Under the pieces are notes generated by a model, which saw nothing but the letters and a program-made list of their open reading frames with translations, was not told the DNA's origin and did not search any database. This document shows positions 15,709 through 30,700 of a DNA stretch of 35,956 nt, piece after piece. The position numbers and the translations under genes are program-made. The stretch comes from Rhodobacteraceae bacterium bin131 (lineage in GTDB: Bacteria > Pseudomonadota > Alphaproteobacteria > Rhodobacterales > Rhodobacteraceae): positions 1-35,956 of the forward strand of contig MPNP01000018.1 in NCBI GenBank assembly GCA_002239085.1, given 5' to 3'. Each line of letters begins with the position of its first letter. Position 1 is the first letter of the stretch.

Positions 15709-18700
15709 CAAGATATTCAGGTGCCGGCACCGGGAAGTTTCACTTTATCGTCTCCATCTGAAGGAGTATTGCGAATCACCAGGGAAGGTCTGGCTGATTG
15801 TAACAAAAATGAGGGTAGGTCTAGAGTTACCCATTTTTATCAATACTTTTATATCCCAGAAAAAAATGGTCAAAGAGGACTATTTAGAACAATTCCATCA
15901 TATTGCTCGAAAAAAACCCCGGGATTAGTATACCTTTTTGATGAGGGAAATTTACCCTCTGATCAATTATTTTATTTAGTAATCCAGACATCCTACGAGA
16001 ATGGGGGAGTAAAGATATGGGGCCCCCGGAGTGAAGAGAAGGCCTTCATACTATCAGGTGAGAGTATTACTGTTGTACCGAGTGCACCACGGGGATTGAC
16101 GGCTACGGCAAGCAACAAGAGACTGGATTTGTCGTGGTTTGACTCAACGGGCTCATCTCTCATTTACGAAGTTCATTATACTTCTTCTTCTTCGGATACG
16201 GTGGGCGACCATGTGCCGGCTTCTTCTGGTAACAAACCAGCAGAGGGTTGGGTATCGATATACCGGGGCTCTAGTGAGCGTACTACTTCCCAAGTGCTTT
16301 GGAATCTAACCAATGATGTCGTCTACCGGGTGCGGGTGAGAGCAAAAAACGTAAATTATAATGCTTATAGCCCTTGGGCATTTATCGCCGCTACACCGGT
16401 CGTGCCGACGGTGTCAGACCTGAAGGTAACCCCGAACAGCAACCGGCTGGATCTTGCCTGGACTTCAGACCCAAGGATTCAGGTGCTGAACTACACCGTC
16501 GAATATACCTCATCCCAAGCTGCTGGCGATGCCGAACGTGTCAGTTCAAATGATCCAGCTGACGGCTGGATTCTCACAGGTGAACCGAAAGCCCCTTCAC
16601 ATGCCATTGTCGGACTTACCAATGATAACCGCTACCGCGTCCGGGTGCGGACCAATAGCACTGACGGCACCAGTGCTTGGGTTGTGGGCGAAGGTACCCC
16701 TGCGGGTTTGGTGTTTCCAGAGAGGGTGCGTTCAAGTTTTGGCGATTCCCCAAAAAATTTGTCCATAACGCCAGGGACTCGCAGCTTGTCTCTGCAATGG
16801 GAATCCGATGTTGACTTTAATGTGGGTGTTGGGGTTCAATACAAGCTGAAGTCTGAAACCATGTGGCGCTGGTCGGGGGTTGCCACTGCTAGCCCATACG
16901 AAATCACCGGCCTGATTGGGGACCAAGAATACGATGTACGCATTTTCGGTTTGGCGTGCTGTGACAACTCTGGTGTCGCTGTCCGTTCGCTGATCAGATT
17001 GGGCAGCGGAACCCCCACAACCCTGGCCAGATTGGCTCATCTGACGTCACTCTTTGCGACCGTCGCCGAGAGTGCTAACGGGAATTTTGGTGCGCTACAA
17101 CTCAGCCCAGCTTTTGCTCCCGATACCACATCGTACACGGCGACGGTTGGCAATTCGACGACGCATCTAAAGTTGCAACTTTACCTTGATACTGATACAG
17201 GAGCCACGATGGAGGCCGGTAAGGGAAATAACCTGGCGGCGGTCACCAGTGGCTCGACGAGTGACGCTATTGCCCTTAGTGTGGGAACAAACGCTATAAA
17301 GGTGGTAGTCACCGCTGCCGACGGCGTAACACAGCGAACCTATACAATTACGGTGACGCGGCAGGCGGCCAACAGCGATGCCACTCTGTCTGGCTTGGAG
17401 GTTCGGTTCAGTCCAGATGCTGCATCCTATTTTACATCGACTCAACCATCATTGAAATTCTTGCCGTCCGTCACTTCCTACTCGGCGCAGGTCAACAATG
17501 CGATTAAAAATGTTGCACTGTTTCCCACCACAAGCGACGAGGATGCCAAAATTCTAATTCGCCCTCAAGGAAGCACTAGACAATTTCAAGGAGTACTTAA
17601 TGGATGGGGACTAGCCGTGGGCGAAAATATATTTGAAGTGCAAGTGATAGCCGCGGACGAGCGAACGCGCCTTACATACAAGGTACTGGTGAATAGGGAA
17701 TATTTGGACAGCAAATTACTGTCCGCGCTCAAGGTGGAGACCACCGAAGATACTGATCTATTGAATGGTAATTACGCATTAAATCAACAATTTGGTGATT
17801 TCGACGGTAATGTCTTTTTCTATAAAGTCCCAATCGATACCGCCACCGAGGGAGTGAGATTCACGCCAACAGCCATAGCGCCAAGCGCAACGGTTAGAAT
17901 TGCTAGAATTTGGCCTAATTTCGGAGATTGGACGCCACTTGATTCCGGTAAAGCGATTTTTAAACTCGTTACAGGCACCAACACGTTTCGGATTGAAGTG
18001 ACAAGCGTGACCGGGCGTGTCGCGCGTTATACAATGTTGTTCGAGCGGCCCAAGCAGGTATTCATTGGTCGCGTTACGCCTTCCGTTCCGTGGAATTTGT
18101 CAGTCAGCGAGGGTGTTGGCAAGATACAAATTCCAGTGACCGTGAATGCTTCACCATCGTCCAATCTGACGGTAAACGTCAACACAGTTAATATAACCGC
18201 CGAAAGTGGCAAAGATTATGATGGCACCACCAAGACAATCACATTTACCCCGCAAGATCGGGCCGGCCGGACTCGTTTTGCCGAGTTTGATGTGACCGAC
18301 GATTCCGAAGTAGAAAATGTTGAAACTGCCATTGTTAATTTGTCAATACCTGATCCTAATAGTGAATTTAGAATCTTGAATTATGAGGGACGACAAACCT
18401 CCGGATATTTTGCCATCATTGATAACGATGATGAGTCGCCTACTCTGACCAATCAGACATATAAAATCACCCCGTCGGTCAGCGTACGCGAGGGAGGCAG
18501 TGCCACTTTGACGGTGTCACTCGGAGCTGATGCTCCGACCGGCGGTTTGGCATTTACCGTCACTCCGGGCTTTTGCCGTTGTGACCCTAATCAACTTACA
18601 CGTAAAGCAGAGCAATCAGATGTTGGACAAGTTCCAACCACCGTAACCGTGCCAGCGGGGAGCAGGAGCGCAACCCTGACCATTCCAATTGCCAACGATC

Positions 18701-21700
18701 ATTTGATTGAAGAAGACGAACATTTCTCGGTGTCCATAGAAACGGCAGCAACCGGCTGGACAAGAGCCGCCTCTGGAGCTGAAACGGCGCAAGTGTTGAT
18801 TACCGAAGTTGACCGAGCGGTGAAAAATATTATTACAACATTCGCTCAGGTGGTCCAAATTTATTGGAGCAAGCCACCGGATATTACCCCCACAGGTTAT
18901 GACGTTGACTACACCAGCTCGAAGACGGTGGCAGACGATGCCGATGTGCTGTCAGGGATTTCGCCGTCGCCGGCCGAAGGGTGGGTAGACGCGGGTCATG
19001 TTGGAGTCGAACCATTACATGAAATCGGAGGTCTGGATGACAACACCGAATATCGGATTAGAATACGGAGTTTGACCGCGGAATTTAATGGTCCATGGGT
19101 GACGGCAAAATTCACCACTCGCCCGTCTTTTGACTACACAGTTGCTTTCAGGCAGCCAAGCGTCTCAATATCTGAGAGATCGTCAGGGGAGAGGTTTTTT
19201 ATTGATGCAAACGATTCGCTAAGCTCATTTACCGCACTAGCGGTTTCAACTCAAGATGAAGCCGCTCGGAGAGATATTGATTATGCTTTGTCAACCATTA
19301 ATCCGTTCTTTTTAAGAACTGAACGTTCGTCACATTTACTTATTTATGCTTTTGAAGATTCTCAAAACGAAGAGCATGAGACCTTCACGTTGGCGTTGGA
19401 TTCCGCGGTACCGGACGAAGATATCAGTATTGGAATTGGAACACCATCAACGGCGACCATCACCATCTTGGACATTGACCCACCCGCAGCGCCTTCGTCC
19501 CTCGCATTGGTTCCGGGAGACGGCAAGTTGACCGCAACGTGGGACAAACCCGATGGTCCGATTGCCAGCTACAGATTGCGCTATCGGCCGACCGCCTCGC
19601 TGACATGGAACACCATCACGGTACCTGGGTCGGTACTCTCGGCGGACATTGACGGCCTGTTTATCGGCGTGGAATATGAGGTTCAGATCAGTGCCAACGA
19701 CGGGCAGGAGACTCCCGGCAATGGCTTTGGCGAATGGTCAAGCTCGGTGAGCGCGACACCGTCATCGGGGCCGCCTGCCCCAATATCGGAACTCCGTGTT
19801 ACCTCTGATTTCGGCCGCTTGGACGTCGCTTGGGACGCACCGCCGGGTTCCGTCGCAGGATACGATGTGCACTATACGTCCTCAACAGTCAACGAATACG
19901 CTCCAGTTCAGACCGGCCCGGCCCCCTCGCCGCTGGCCGGTTGGGTGTCAGCGGGGTTCACCTTGGAGCCATCAATCGAACTGACGGGGCTGATCAACGG
20001 CAGCGGTTACCTAATTCGGGTACGCCCTGTCGCTTCAGGTGGAACGGGAAGTTGGACGATTGGGGTTGGTAAACCGAGGGACACACGCTTTTCATTGCGG
20101 CTTGATAGTGCAGCATATTCATTTCCTGAAGCAGGACTTGTCACAGGAGCTGAAAAGGGTAATTACGGCCCGATTGGGATTTCGCTTGACCGTGACCCCG
20201 GTGGATTACAGTATCATGATTACTTGATACAACATACCGATGGTACCGCGGTCAAAGATTTGGACTATAGCCCCCGATATTCATATGGGGTTATTTTCGG
20301 CCAGCAAGTAGATTTATTTGTTGCTGCCCGACAAGACGATATAAACGAAGAACACGAAACCTTCACTCTTTCGGTTGAACCGACTTTGGATAATATTGCC
20401 GAAGTGAAGGTTGGTTCCCCGGCAAGAGCCACAATAACCCTTATTGACGATGACCCACCTGAGGCTCCAGAAAATATCACCGTGTCTAGGATTCGCCGAA
20501 CTGTGACCGCATCTTGGTCGAAGCCAACTGGTCCGGTGACCAAATACCAGTTGCGTTGGGGAGCCGCGGGGACTACTGATGGTAATCCAACATGGTTAAG
20601 AGCCAATACATCGGACGCAAGTACATCGTATACATTTTCCCAGCAAGATAACTTTCCGGTTAATAATCTAATTGATGTTCAGGTGCGCGCCGATGATGGG
20701 CAAACTGAATCGGGTAACGGCTGGGGACCGTGGTCGGAACGTTATACGTACAGCCTTCTGTCCAGAGTGGCCATGTCCGTACCGACCAATCTTGAGGTGA
20801 CAGTTGGAGACGAGAGGCTTGTGCTCAATTGGGTGGCCTCAAGTGGTTCCATTAGATACGAAGGCAATACTCCGATCTTTAACAATCCAGATGGTTATGA
20901 CGTCCATTACACGTCAGCCGCAGCGACTGGTGATGGTGCGATTGCCAATGACGCACCAGTTCAAACTGGCCTTGACTCTTCGGCAGATGATGGTTGGGTG
21001 GCAGCGGGCGGAAGTGCCACTAATAGTAACCGCAATTTCTCGCAGACGCTTACTGGTCTCACCAACGGAAAAGTATATCGGATTCGGGTGCGCGCCTTCA
21101 ACACTGCACAAAACGAGTTTAGTGGCTGGGCGAGGATTACTGGTAGACCAATATCCTCAGACGCTCGATTAAGCGGTTTGAGTTTACAGACCGAAGGTGG
21201 GCAGGGACGTCTTTTTACCGAGACGACGCTCAAACCGCCCTTTGACAGCGATACAAATTCCTATACCGTTACCGTTGGCCCCGGTGGAACAAAGGTGAGA
21301 GTAGTAGCGACTGGACGCGATGAAGACGCACAATTGGAGGTGGGAACGAGTTTGGCCTCGTTGGCACCGTTGGTTAACGGGGAGGCAAGCCAATCGTTTG
21401 ATGTCGCATATGGGGATGAAAACCCACTGTATGTTCGTTCTACTTCCCAGGATGGCTCAATGCAAAGCACTTATAAGATTGATGTATTGCGGCAAGTGGA
21501 TATCGGGTTTGAAAGCATTGCGTCAACTGTTCTTGAGAACCAACGTGAGACGTCGCTGCGAATTGGAGCACGTGTCCCTTATGTCACGAGTGGTAATTTA
21601 GTCTATAATTATGCTGGGGATTCGCCGACCCAACCAGCCGATTTAGGCCAGTCGAAGCCGGGAGAGTTTATGACAACGGCAACGGGGGAAGCGTTGGCGA

Positions 21701-24700
21701 CCATCAAGGTTCCCATAACCAATGATAACCTGAATGAGCCAGATGAAACCTTCAAGGTGTCAATCGCTCCGGGCGTCATCCCTGCTTACGGGGTCATTCG
21801 CAACAGCAAGACTGTGACCATTAGAGACGATGATCCACCCGCGGCACCGACCGACCTTAAGCTGATGGTTGCGACTTCGCGAACACTCACGGCAGAGTGG
21901 AAAAAGCCGGCGAAAGGGCCAGTATCTGACTATGAGCTGCGCTACAAACTTTCAACAGCAACCGACCAAGACGCCACGACACCAGATGATCCGGCGACCG
22001 GGTGGGTCAAGCAGGCCTCCCCAGGAGTTGGCTTGACTGCGGCGATCGGTGGTCTCATCAATGGTTTCAGTTACGATGTTCAAGTGCGCGCCAATGACGG
22101 GCAGCCGACACCAGGGAATGGCTGGGGCAGTTGGTCAGCAACGTCATCGAAAGTGCCCGAAGGTCCACCAACGATCTCTCCGCCAAGAGACCTTACAATT
22201 GTTGAACATAATGCGAGTCTTCAGGTCACTTGGGATGAGCCAGAGGGTACGGTTTCATCAACCGAGTACGATTTACACTACACTTCGGCACCGGCGAGCG
22301 GCGAGGGTGCGGTGGCGGACGATGCTTTGGCGGAGGGCACCGACCCCTCGGAGGCTTGGGTGGTAAAATCAACAGGTGTTTTAACTACTTTTGATGAGAT
22401 TATTGATATAACCAATGAAGTGACTTACCGGATCCGAGTGCGGGCAAAAAACAAACAGGGTATCAGTACTTGGGTAGTTGGGGAGGGAGTCCCACAGCTT
22501 CATTTAAATTGGGATCCTCCCGCGGACACTCCCGCGGACACTCCCGCTACGAGGACGATCCGTGAAGGTCAGGACAACTTAATAATAAATACCCTTGATA
22601 GATTTGGCGAACTCATCAATGGTCCTGCAGAGGGAATGCTGAACTATAGGCCCGGAGCTAGAGACCCAGCCAGTTTGAGCGACGACCTAAAGAGTGGCTA
22701 TGCCACGAGTTTTGAATTTGTGAAAGGTGAATCTGTACAGGTTACTCTTGCCCAAGCAGAAGACGATAAGGTGAACGAGGAAAACGAAACGTATACGGTC
22801 ACGCTTGGTGCTAAGACCGGCTACCGGGTAGGAGATAACAATATCTTAACGGTGACAATTCTTGATAACGATCCTCCAGCAGCACTGGAACGGGAGGATG
22901 TTTCACTAGAGGCGACAGATGATCAGATAATCAGCGTATCATGGACGAAGCCTACGGGTCCGATTGCCAACTACGAATTGCGATACAAACTGACCTCTGC
23001 AACTGACCAAGCTGCTACGACAGAGGGAGACTCATCGACGGGTTGGGTGACAATCACATTGCCAGGTGCAGATACCTCAAAGGACATCACTAACCTGAGT
23101 AAAGGAATCGAATACCAAGTGCAGCTACGCGCTCATGATGGGCAGGATCCCCTGACTGAGAACTGCAATCCCACCACTTCGGCGTGCAACGGTTGGGGCC
23201 CTTGGTCAGAAGTGATGGCACAAACGCCAATTGGACCACCCGTTGCTCCCACTGATATAGTTGCCACGCCTAGTTTAGATAGCTTAGATATTGCTTGGAC
23301 GAAACCACTCGGCGAGGTGACCGGTTATAACGTGCACTATACCTTGTCACAAACAGTGCCCGCCGACGCTCCAGCCGGTGACAATGTTCAGTCTGGCTGG
23401 GTTGCCGCATCCCGAACCGAAGCCGATCCACCGGTTGCCACGCAAACCTTGCTGGGACTGGCCAACACCTTGACCTATCGGTTGCGAGTGCGGGCGGTCA
23501 ATAATGACGGAGACGGTACATGGGGGTACGGCACGGGAACACCGGCCGATACGCGCATCGTTGCGTCGTTCCGCCAGACCAATACCAGTGAAATTCAGGA
23601 AAATGGTACCTCGTTATCCATTGAAGCAGGGCTTGACAAGGATACCACTCAGCAATTAAACGTCGGTCTTGAAGTAAGCGGTGGCAGCGCCCAAAATGAG
23701 GTTGATTTTACCTTAGCGAGTGGCGCGGGTTTCGTCTTCAACACTGATTCAAGAGAAGCCACCAGTTTGATCACAATCAACGACAATACTGCTAACGAGG
23801 AGCACAAAAACGTGGTGCTCACCATGACGTCAGATGGGGCATCGGCACCGTTCATGCGAATTGGCAGGCCATCAACATATAATGTTAGAATTCTTGATGA
23901 CGACCCACCGGCCGCACCAACCAATCTTCAATTGTATGGCGGGACTGGTTCATTAACGGCAACCTGGACTAAACCACCGGGGCCAATCGCACAATACAAG
24001 CTGCGTTACAAAGAAGCCCTTGCAGCGGATGATGGATGGGTGGAAGTTGATCCACAGGGAAATTTCGCATCGACAATACTCACCGGGCTACCAAATACCA
24101 GATATTATAATGTCCAAGTACGAGCCTCTGATGGGCAGTCGGAGACGGGTAATGGCTGGGGGCCGTGGTCGGCTACACAGACTGCTGTTCCAATACGTGA
24201 AAGGGGTGGATATCCCCCTCCGACCGGAATAACAGTGGCAACCAGTCAAACCAAGGTCGACATCTCGTGGACAGCACCAGAAGCTAATTATCCCTTGGAC
24301 GAAGTAGGAAGACAAGATTTAACAAAACCAAATAATCCGACGAGTTACGACGTACAGTATACTTCTAATTTGCTATTAAGTTTAAATTCTGATTTCACTT
24401 CTCCTGATTCCTCTTTAGGTTGGAAAGACGCCGGTCATTCAGGTACCATGACCAGGCGCGCTATTAACCAACTCGTGAGTGGTACCACCTATCGCATCCG
24501 GATTCGAGCCACTAATCAAGCCAGTAACGATATTGGAGAATGGGGCGAGGTGTTTGCGACACCGGGGGGTAATGACGCCGTACTCAGCGCGTTAAGAGTG
24601 CTGAGTGCTCGGGCTGACGCCAAGGAGATCAAGGCGCGAGCCCTTATTCCGGCGTTCTCACCAGCTGTCACTTCCTACAGTGTATTCGTCCCTGAGGATG

Positions 24701-27700
24701 AGCGTGTCAGGCTGGCTCCGACGGTGAATGACGGTGGGACGCTGGTAATGACACTTCCTGACAGCCGAACCGAAGCGGTCGGCAGTGGAGGGTTTAGTAC
24801 TGATCATCCACTTGTAAAAAGTCAAGGTAATCCTGTGGGCGAATTGCCGTTTCATCTTGACGTCACGTCACGTGACGGAAAGAGTACTCGTCGATACACC
24901 ATTACGGTTAAAATGCAGGGGTACTTTTCGTGGTTTGATGGGAGTGAAACTGTCGCAGCACATACCATCAAAGAGTCGGAGACAGACGCGGCCAGGATTG
25001 TGATTGGTCCGTCACCGCGTGTTTTGAGCGGAACTCTGATCCATGCCCCTGGTGCCAATGATCCAGTTATTCTAGCGGAGGACCTGAAGTCCGGCTACGC
25101 CACGCAGTTCACGTCGGCGGGCGGTGCGACTGACGCCATTCTGCCCGTTGCAAAGATTGACGATATAAACGAAGAGCACGAAACATTTACCGTCACGATC
25201 GGGCAAAGTCAAGATTATGTTGTGAATGAACCTTCGCAGCTGACGGTCACCATTGAGGATGATGATCCGCCGGCACCGACGCAGATTGACCCTCTGAAAC
25301 CGGGTGATAACGAGCTCAAAGTGACGTGGACCGTGCCGACAGGTCCGGTGACCATCCAGGAGCTCCGTTACAAGACGGAATCGGCCCCAGACAGCACTGC
25401 GAGCACCGAGCTGGACCCGTCAACTGGATGGGTGACACGCTCGCTTTCCGCGACGGCCGTATCAGAGACGCTTACTGGCCTCACCGCAGCGACGGTTTAC
25501 CAAGTGCAGATGCGCGCTTCCGATGGTCAGGATCCACCCACGAGCAATTGCGATTCGACAACCTCATCCTGTAACGGATGGGGTTCATGGAGCCAGACGA
25601 TAAGCGACCGTGTTGGGCCATTGAATCCTCCAAGAAACTTACGCGCCCGCCCCGTTGCGGGGATTCCACAACTAAACTTGACCTGGACAGCGCCGTTAGG
25701 TCCGATAACTGGTTATGATGTGCATTACACGCATGCACCAAGTTCTGGTCCGGGGATGGTGGCTGACGACGCTGAAGTTCAAACCGGTCCGAACCCTCCG
25801 GCAGATGAGGGTTGGGTCGACTCGGCGCACACCGGTACAACACTTTCGCACTCGCTCTCAAACTTGAATGACGATACGGTATACCGGGTAAGAGTCCGTG
25901 CGTTGACCGACAAGGGTTTAGTTGGGAGTTGGGCTATTGTCGCGGTGACCACCTCCAACACAGTGGCGGTGATGTCACTGGTCAACACAGAATCCGAGAC
26001 CACCATTAAAGAACCTTCCGCGGAAACAAACTTTGAGATTTCGGTATCCTTGGACAGAGCTCCAGGCCGGGAGCTGCGAGCAACTCTCTCTACTATAGAC
26101 GTTGACAATGAAACTTTATTGACGCGTACCGAAGACTTTAGATTTGTTGATGAAACCTTAAGTGAAATTACAACTCCGACCTTTGTCTTTCCTTTGGGTT
26201 CAACGGAAGTCCAGACAGAGGTAATGAAATTGCTACCTGATCCTCTTAACGAGGAGCACGAGGAACGGGAGTTTTACCTTTTGGCTAGTAGTAGTGAAAT
26301 GGCAAGGTACCTCCAGGATGGAACACCAAAATCTTTTAAGATTATCATTACCGATGACGACGCGCCGGCTGCACCGGTGTTATCGTTAGGGGATGAAGCG
26401 GCGGGCCAACTGTCAGCAAGTTGGACGAAACCAGTTGGGCCAGTGGGCAGCTACGAGATTCGCTACAGGCGTTCGTCGGCACCGAAAATTCCCGCCACAA
26501 CCCCGGATGACCCGGCGACCGGTTGGGTAACTTTCTCGAAGCCCGGAACAACACAGGACAATCTAGTTGGTGGCCTGCTTGGGAACGTCGAATATGCCGT
26601 ACAGGTGCGGGCGAACGACGGCCAGACAGGGGAGGGCAACGGATGGGGTCCTTGGAGTACAGAGCAAACGCAAACACCATTACTCTATCTGCCATCACCA
26701 GATCCACTCACTGTTACCCCTGACCATCTCAGGCTCACCGTGGCTTGGGTTACCCCGATCAATCGCATGCCGATTGGCTACGATGTGCACTATACGTCGG
26801 CGAATACGACCTCGGTGGAGGACGATGATGATGCTTCTGGTAATGACCCTACTGCCGCGTGGGTGAATGCCAACCATAGTGGTACGACAGTCAATAACAC
26901 GATTACGGGGTTGGTCAATGGCACCGAATATCGGGTACGGGTGCGCGCCAAATTCAACGACGGAGTCAGTGACTGGATAACAAGGAAAGCGACACCTGTG
27001 GACGAGCGCAATGTATTGCGGCTTGATAGTGCAGCATATTCATTCAATGAAGCTGGTGCTGCCGAAGGAGGTAGTAAGGGCAATTACGGCCCGATTGGGA
27101 TTGCGCTTGACCGTGTTCCAGATGAGTTTTTGGATCACTGGATAAGATATGCCGATGGTACCGCGGTCCAAGATTTGGACTATAGTCCGATATTTGATGA
27201 TGGCACATTCTTAAGCGGAGTTAAAGAATATGAATTTGATGTTGGTGGCCGACAGGACAATATAAACGAAGAACACGAAACCTTCGCCGTATCATTGGAG
27301 CCGACTGTGGAGAATTTCGTTGACTTAAAGGTTGGGGCCCCGGCGAGAACCACCGTGACCATTCTTGACGACGACCCGCCTGAGGCCCCAACAAATCTCT
27401 CTGTGATTCGTGCTGGGCAAAGTGTGACTGCATCTTGGTCAAAGCCAACCGGTCCGGTGACCAAATACCAGTTGCGTTGGGGAGCAGTGGGTCGCGCTCC
27501 TAATACCCCATCAACGTGGCCAACACGCGAAACGTCGGACGCAAGTACATCGTTTACTTTAACTAGACCTTATTTTGCGATTAATAATCAACTTGATGTT
27601 CAGGTTCGCGCTCATGATGGGCAGGATCCCCCTGAGAACTGCGACCCCGCCACTTCGGCGTGCAACGGTTGGGGACCGTGGTCAGAAAGTTATACGTACA

Positions 27701-30700
27701 GCCCTGTGACCACAGAAGCCATTTCCGTACCGGCCAATCTTGTGGCGACAGTCGGAGATGAGAGGCTTGTGCTCAGTTGGGTGGCCTCATTAGGTTCCCT
27801 TCGAAACGGACAACGAACAATTCCGGATGGTTATCACGTCCATTACACGTCAGCCGTAGCAACTGGCGATAGCGCGGTTGCCGATGATGCAGAAGTCCAA
27901 ACCGACCCGAACCCTTCAGCGGATGAGGGTTGGGTAGCTGCAGCCGGAAGTACCGCTGTGAGTGGTCGCTCGGGAAATCGAGATATTTTATCGCAGACGC
28001 TTTCTGGTCTCACCAACGGCAAAGAATATCGAATACGGGTGCGCGCCTACAACACCGAACAAAACAAACTGAGTGGTTGGGCGAGGATTACAGGTCGGCC
28101 AATATCCTCAGACGCACGGCTCAGTGGTTTGGCGCTTTTGACAGCAGGTGGGCAAGGGTCGGCTTTCTCTGGGGTGGCACTCAATCGCGTCTTTGACAGT
28201 GAAACCCTGACTTATAATGTCGTTGTGGGAGCCAAAGTAGGAACGGCAAAGGTGGTGGCAACAGCGCGAAACGAAGCCGCACAATTGGAGGTGGGGAACG
28301 CGTTGGACTCTCTGGTCCCGGTGACAAGTGGGGCATCCAGCGAACCATTTGATCTCACAATTGGGGATGTCAACGACCTCTATGTTCGCGTCACTTCCCA
28401 AGACGGCACTATGCAAAATACCTACAAGATTGATGTCGCCCGCCGGCCTGAAGTGCCGACGGATTTGGTGGTGACAGCGATCAATACAAAACTGAACTTA
28501 GCTTGGGCTGTGCCATCTAGTGGGGTACCCTCCGGTGGATACGACGTTCACTACACTACCTCGGCCACAGTGGCCAATGATGCCGTGGTGCTATCAGGCG
28601 AGAACCCCTCGGCGGCCACTGGCTGGGTGGATGCCGGGAACACCGAAAGGACGACCAACGACATGACGATGACGATCACGCAACCCATCTCCGGTCTGAG
28701 CAATGACATCGCTTACCGAGTGCGTGTGAGGGCCGTGGTTGATGTTGGCAGCCTATGGGTCACGAAAACAGGGACACCAATTTGGCCCGAGAGTCCAGTT
28801 TCCCTAATCGTTACATCCCCCGAAGGTTTTGGCAATACGCTGGATGTCTCTTGGGGAGAACGGACAAATACACCACTACACTACGAAGTACACTACACCT
28901 CTTCAACCACTGTGGCCAATGATGCCGTGGTGGAAACGGCCTTGAATGCTAAAGTGTCCGAAGGTTGGATTAATTCGGGGCACGCTGACACGACGTTAAG
29001 GAGGGTTATCCGTGGTGATAAAGTCACCAACGGTAGTGAATATCGGGTGCGGGTGCGTGGTGTTTACAGCGACGGACCTAGTCACTGGACGGAAGAAAGG
29101 GCAACAGTAGAGGATAAACGCTACGTGCTGAGCGTAGAAACCGATGCTTTGTTCCTCAGTGAATCGGGCTATCAGGATCAGGACGAGAACTCGCCTTATT
29201 CTGGGGAATTAGGTGTTATAAAATTTGTTTTGGACCGTCGACCGGATGAAGTTGACGCGCTAGGATTTAGGGTCGACGTTATCCAAGATACACCGAAGCT
29301 TGACACTTCAGCGGAACTTGGCAAGGACTACGCCATACACGAAGACTTTGACAGCGATGATAAAACCATTTTGGGTGCTCTTGCTCGTGGTATTAAACCT
29401 GAAGAAGTCATAGATCACTATGATTACTTTTTGAAAAACATACCGGAAGATGAACCGGACGATGTGAATGAAGCACATAAGACATTATCCATAGCGCTCG
29501 AGCGGCTCGAGCGCAGCGCCGATCAACTCAAAATTGGTGCACCATCAACTGTGAGGGTGACAATTCTCGATGACGACACCCCTACCGCGCCAGTTCCCAC
29601 TTTAACCCGGGGTAAGAATAAGCTAACCGCCAGTTGGGGAAAACCAGCTGGCCCAATAACTGGCTACGAGTTGCGCTACAAGACAACGGCGGCACCAGAC
29701 ACGGACGCTACGGTGGCCGGCGATCCATTGACCGGATGGGTGGCGCTGACGCCCGACATTGAGAATCCATCGACAGAAATGACCGGATCAGCAGAAATCA
29801 CCGGACTAGCAACCGCTATTGCCTACGAGGTGCAGATGCGTGCCACTGACGGGCAGGGGGATGTGCAAGGAAACGGTTGGAGTGACTGGTCAGCCAAGAA
29901 GGTCGGCGTGCCAGAGGGACCTCTTCCAGCTCCGTCAGATATCACCGTGTCCCCGTCTGATGGCAAAAGTGGCATTCTCAATGTGGCATGGAATCTCCCT
30001 CCAGGCGCGAATCCGCGATTTGTCGATGTGGACTACACGACCTCTAGTACCGTGGCTCCAGACGCGGCCGCTCAGACGGGTAACTCGCCTCTACCGTCAG
30101 AGGGTTGGGTTAATGTTGATGAAAATTTACGCTACGGCAACACAGTAGAACTTAGCTCCCTAGATAACGACACCCTTTATTTTATTCGGGTGCGCGCAAT
30201 CAACCCTAATGGAGCTTGGGGGTTTGTATCGGGTACGCCAAGAGATTTACGCCGCCGTGTAACGTTAGGCGAAGACACAACACGGGTTTCGGAAGGAGGT
30301 TTGATTACCCTATCATCAGCTTTGGATAGAGCCTCATCAAGGTTACTAGAGGCCGAGCTCAATTATAGTGACATTAGTGCTACCCGGCAGGTCGATTATT
30401 TGGTCGCACCAGAGACGGTTATATATCGGGCACAAAGCATCGGCGAAACAGTTGCTGTTCGTAGCATTGAGGATACCCTGAACGAGGAAGAAGAATCCTT
30501 CACCATCGCGCTTGGAATACGCTCGGCTTTCGATACTTTTCTGAAACTTGGTGATATCGAAAAGATCACCGTGACAATCGTTGATGAAGACCCGCCAGAT
30601 CCGCCAAGCTTAACACTGCAACCAAGTGATAATAAAATTACCGCGACATGGACCAAGCCACTTGGTCCGGTGACTAGTTACGCCGTACGCTGGAAGGCAT

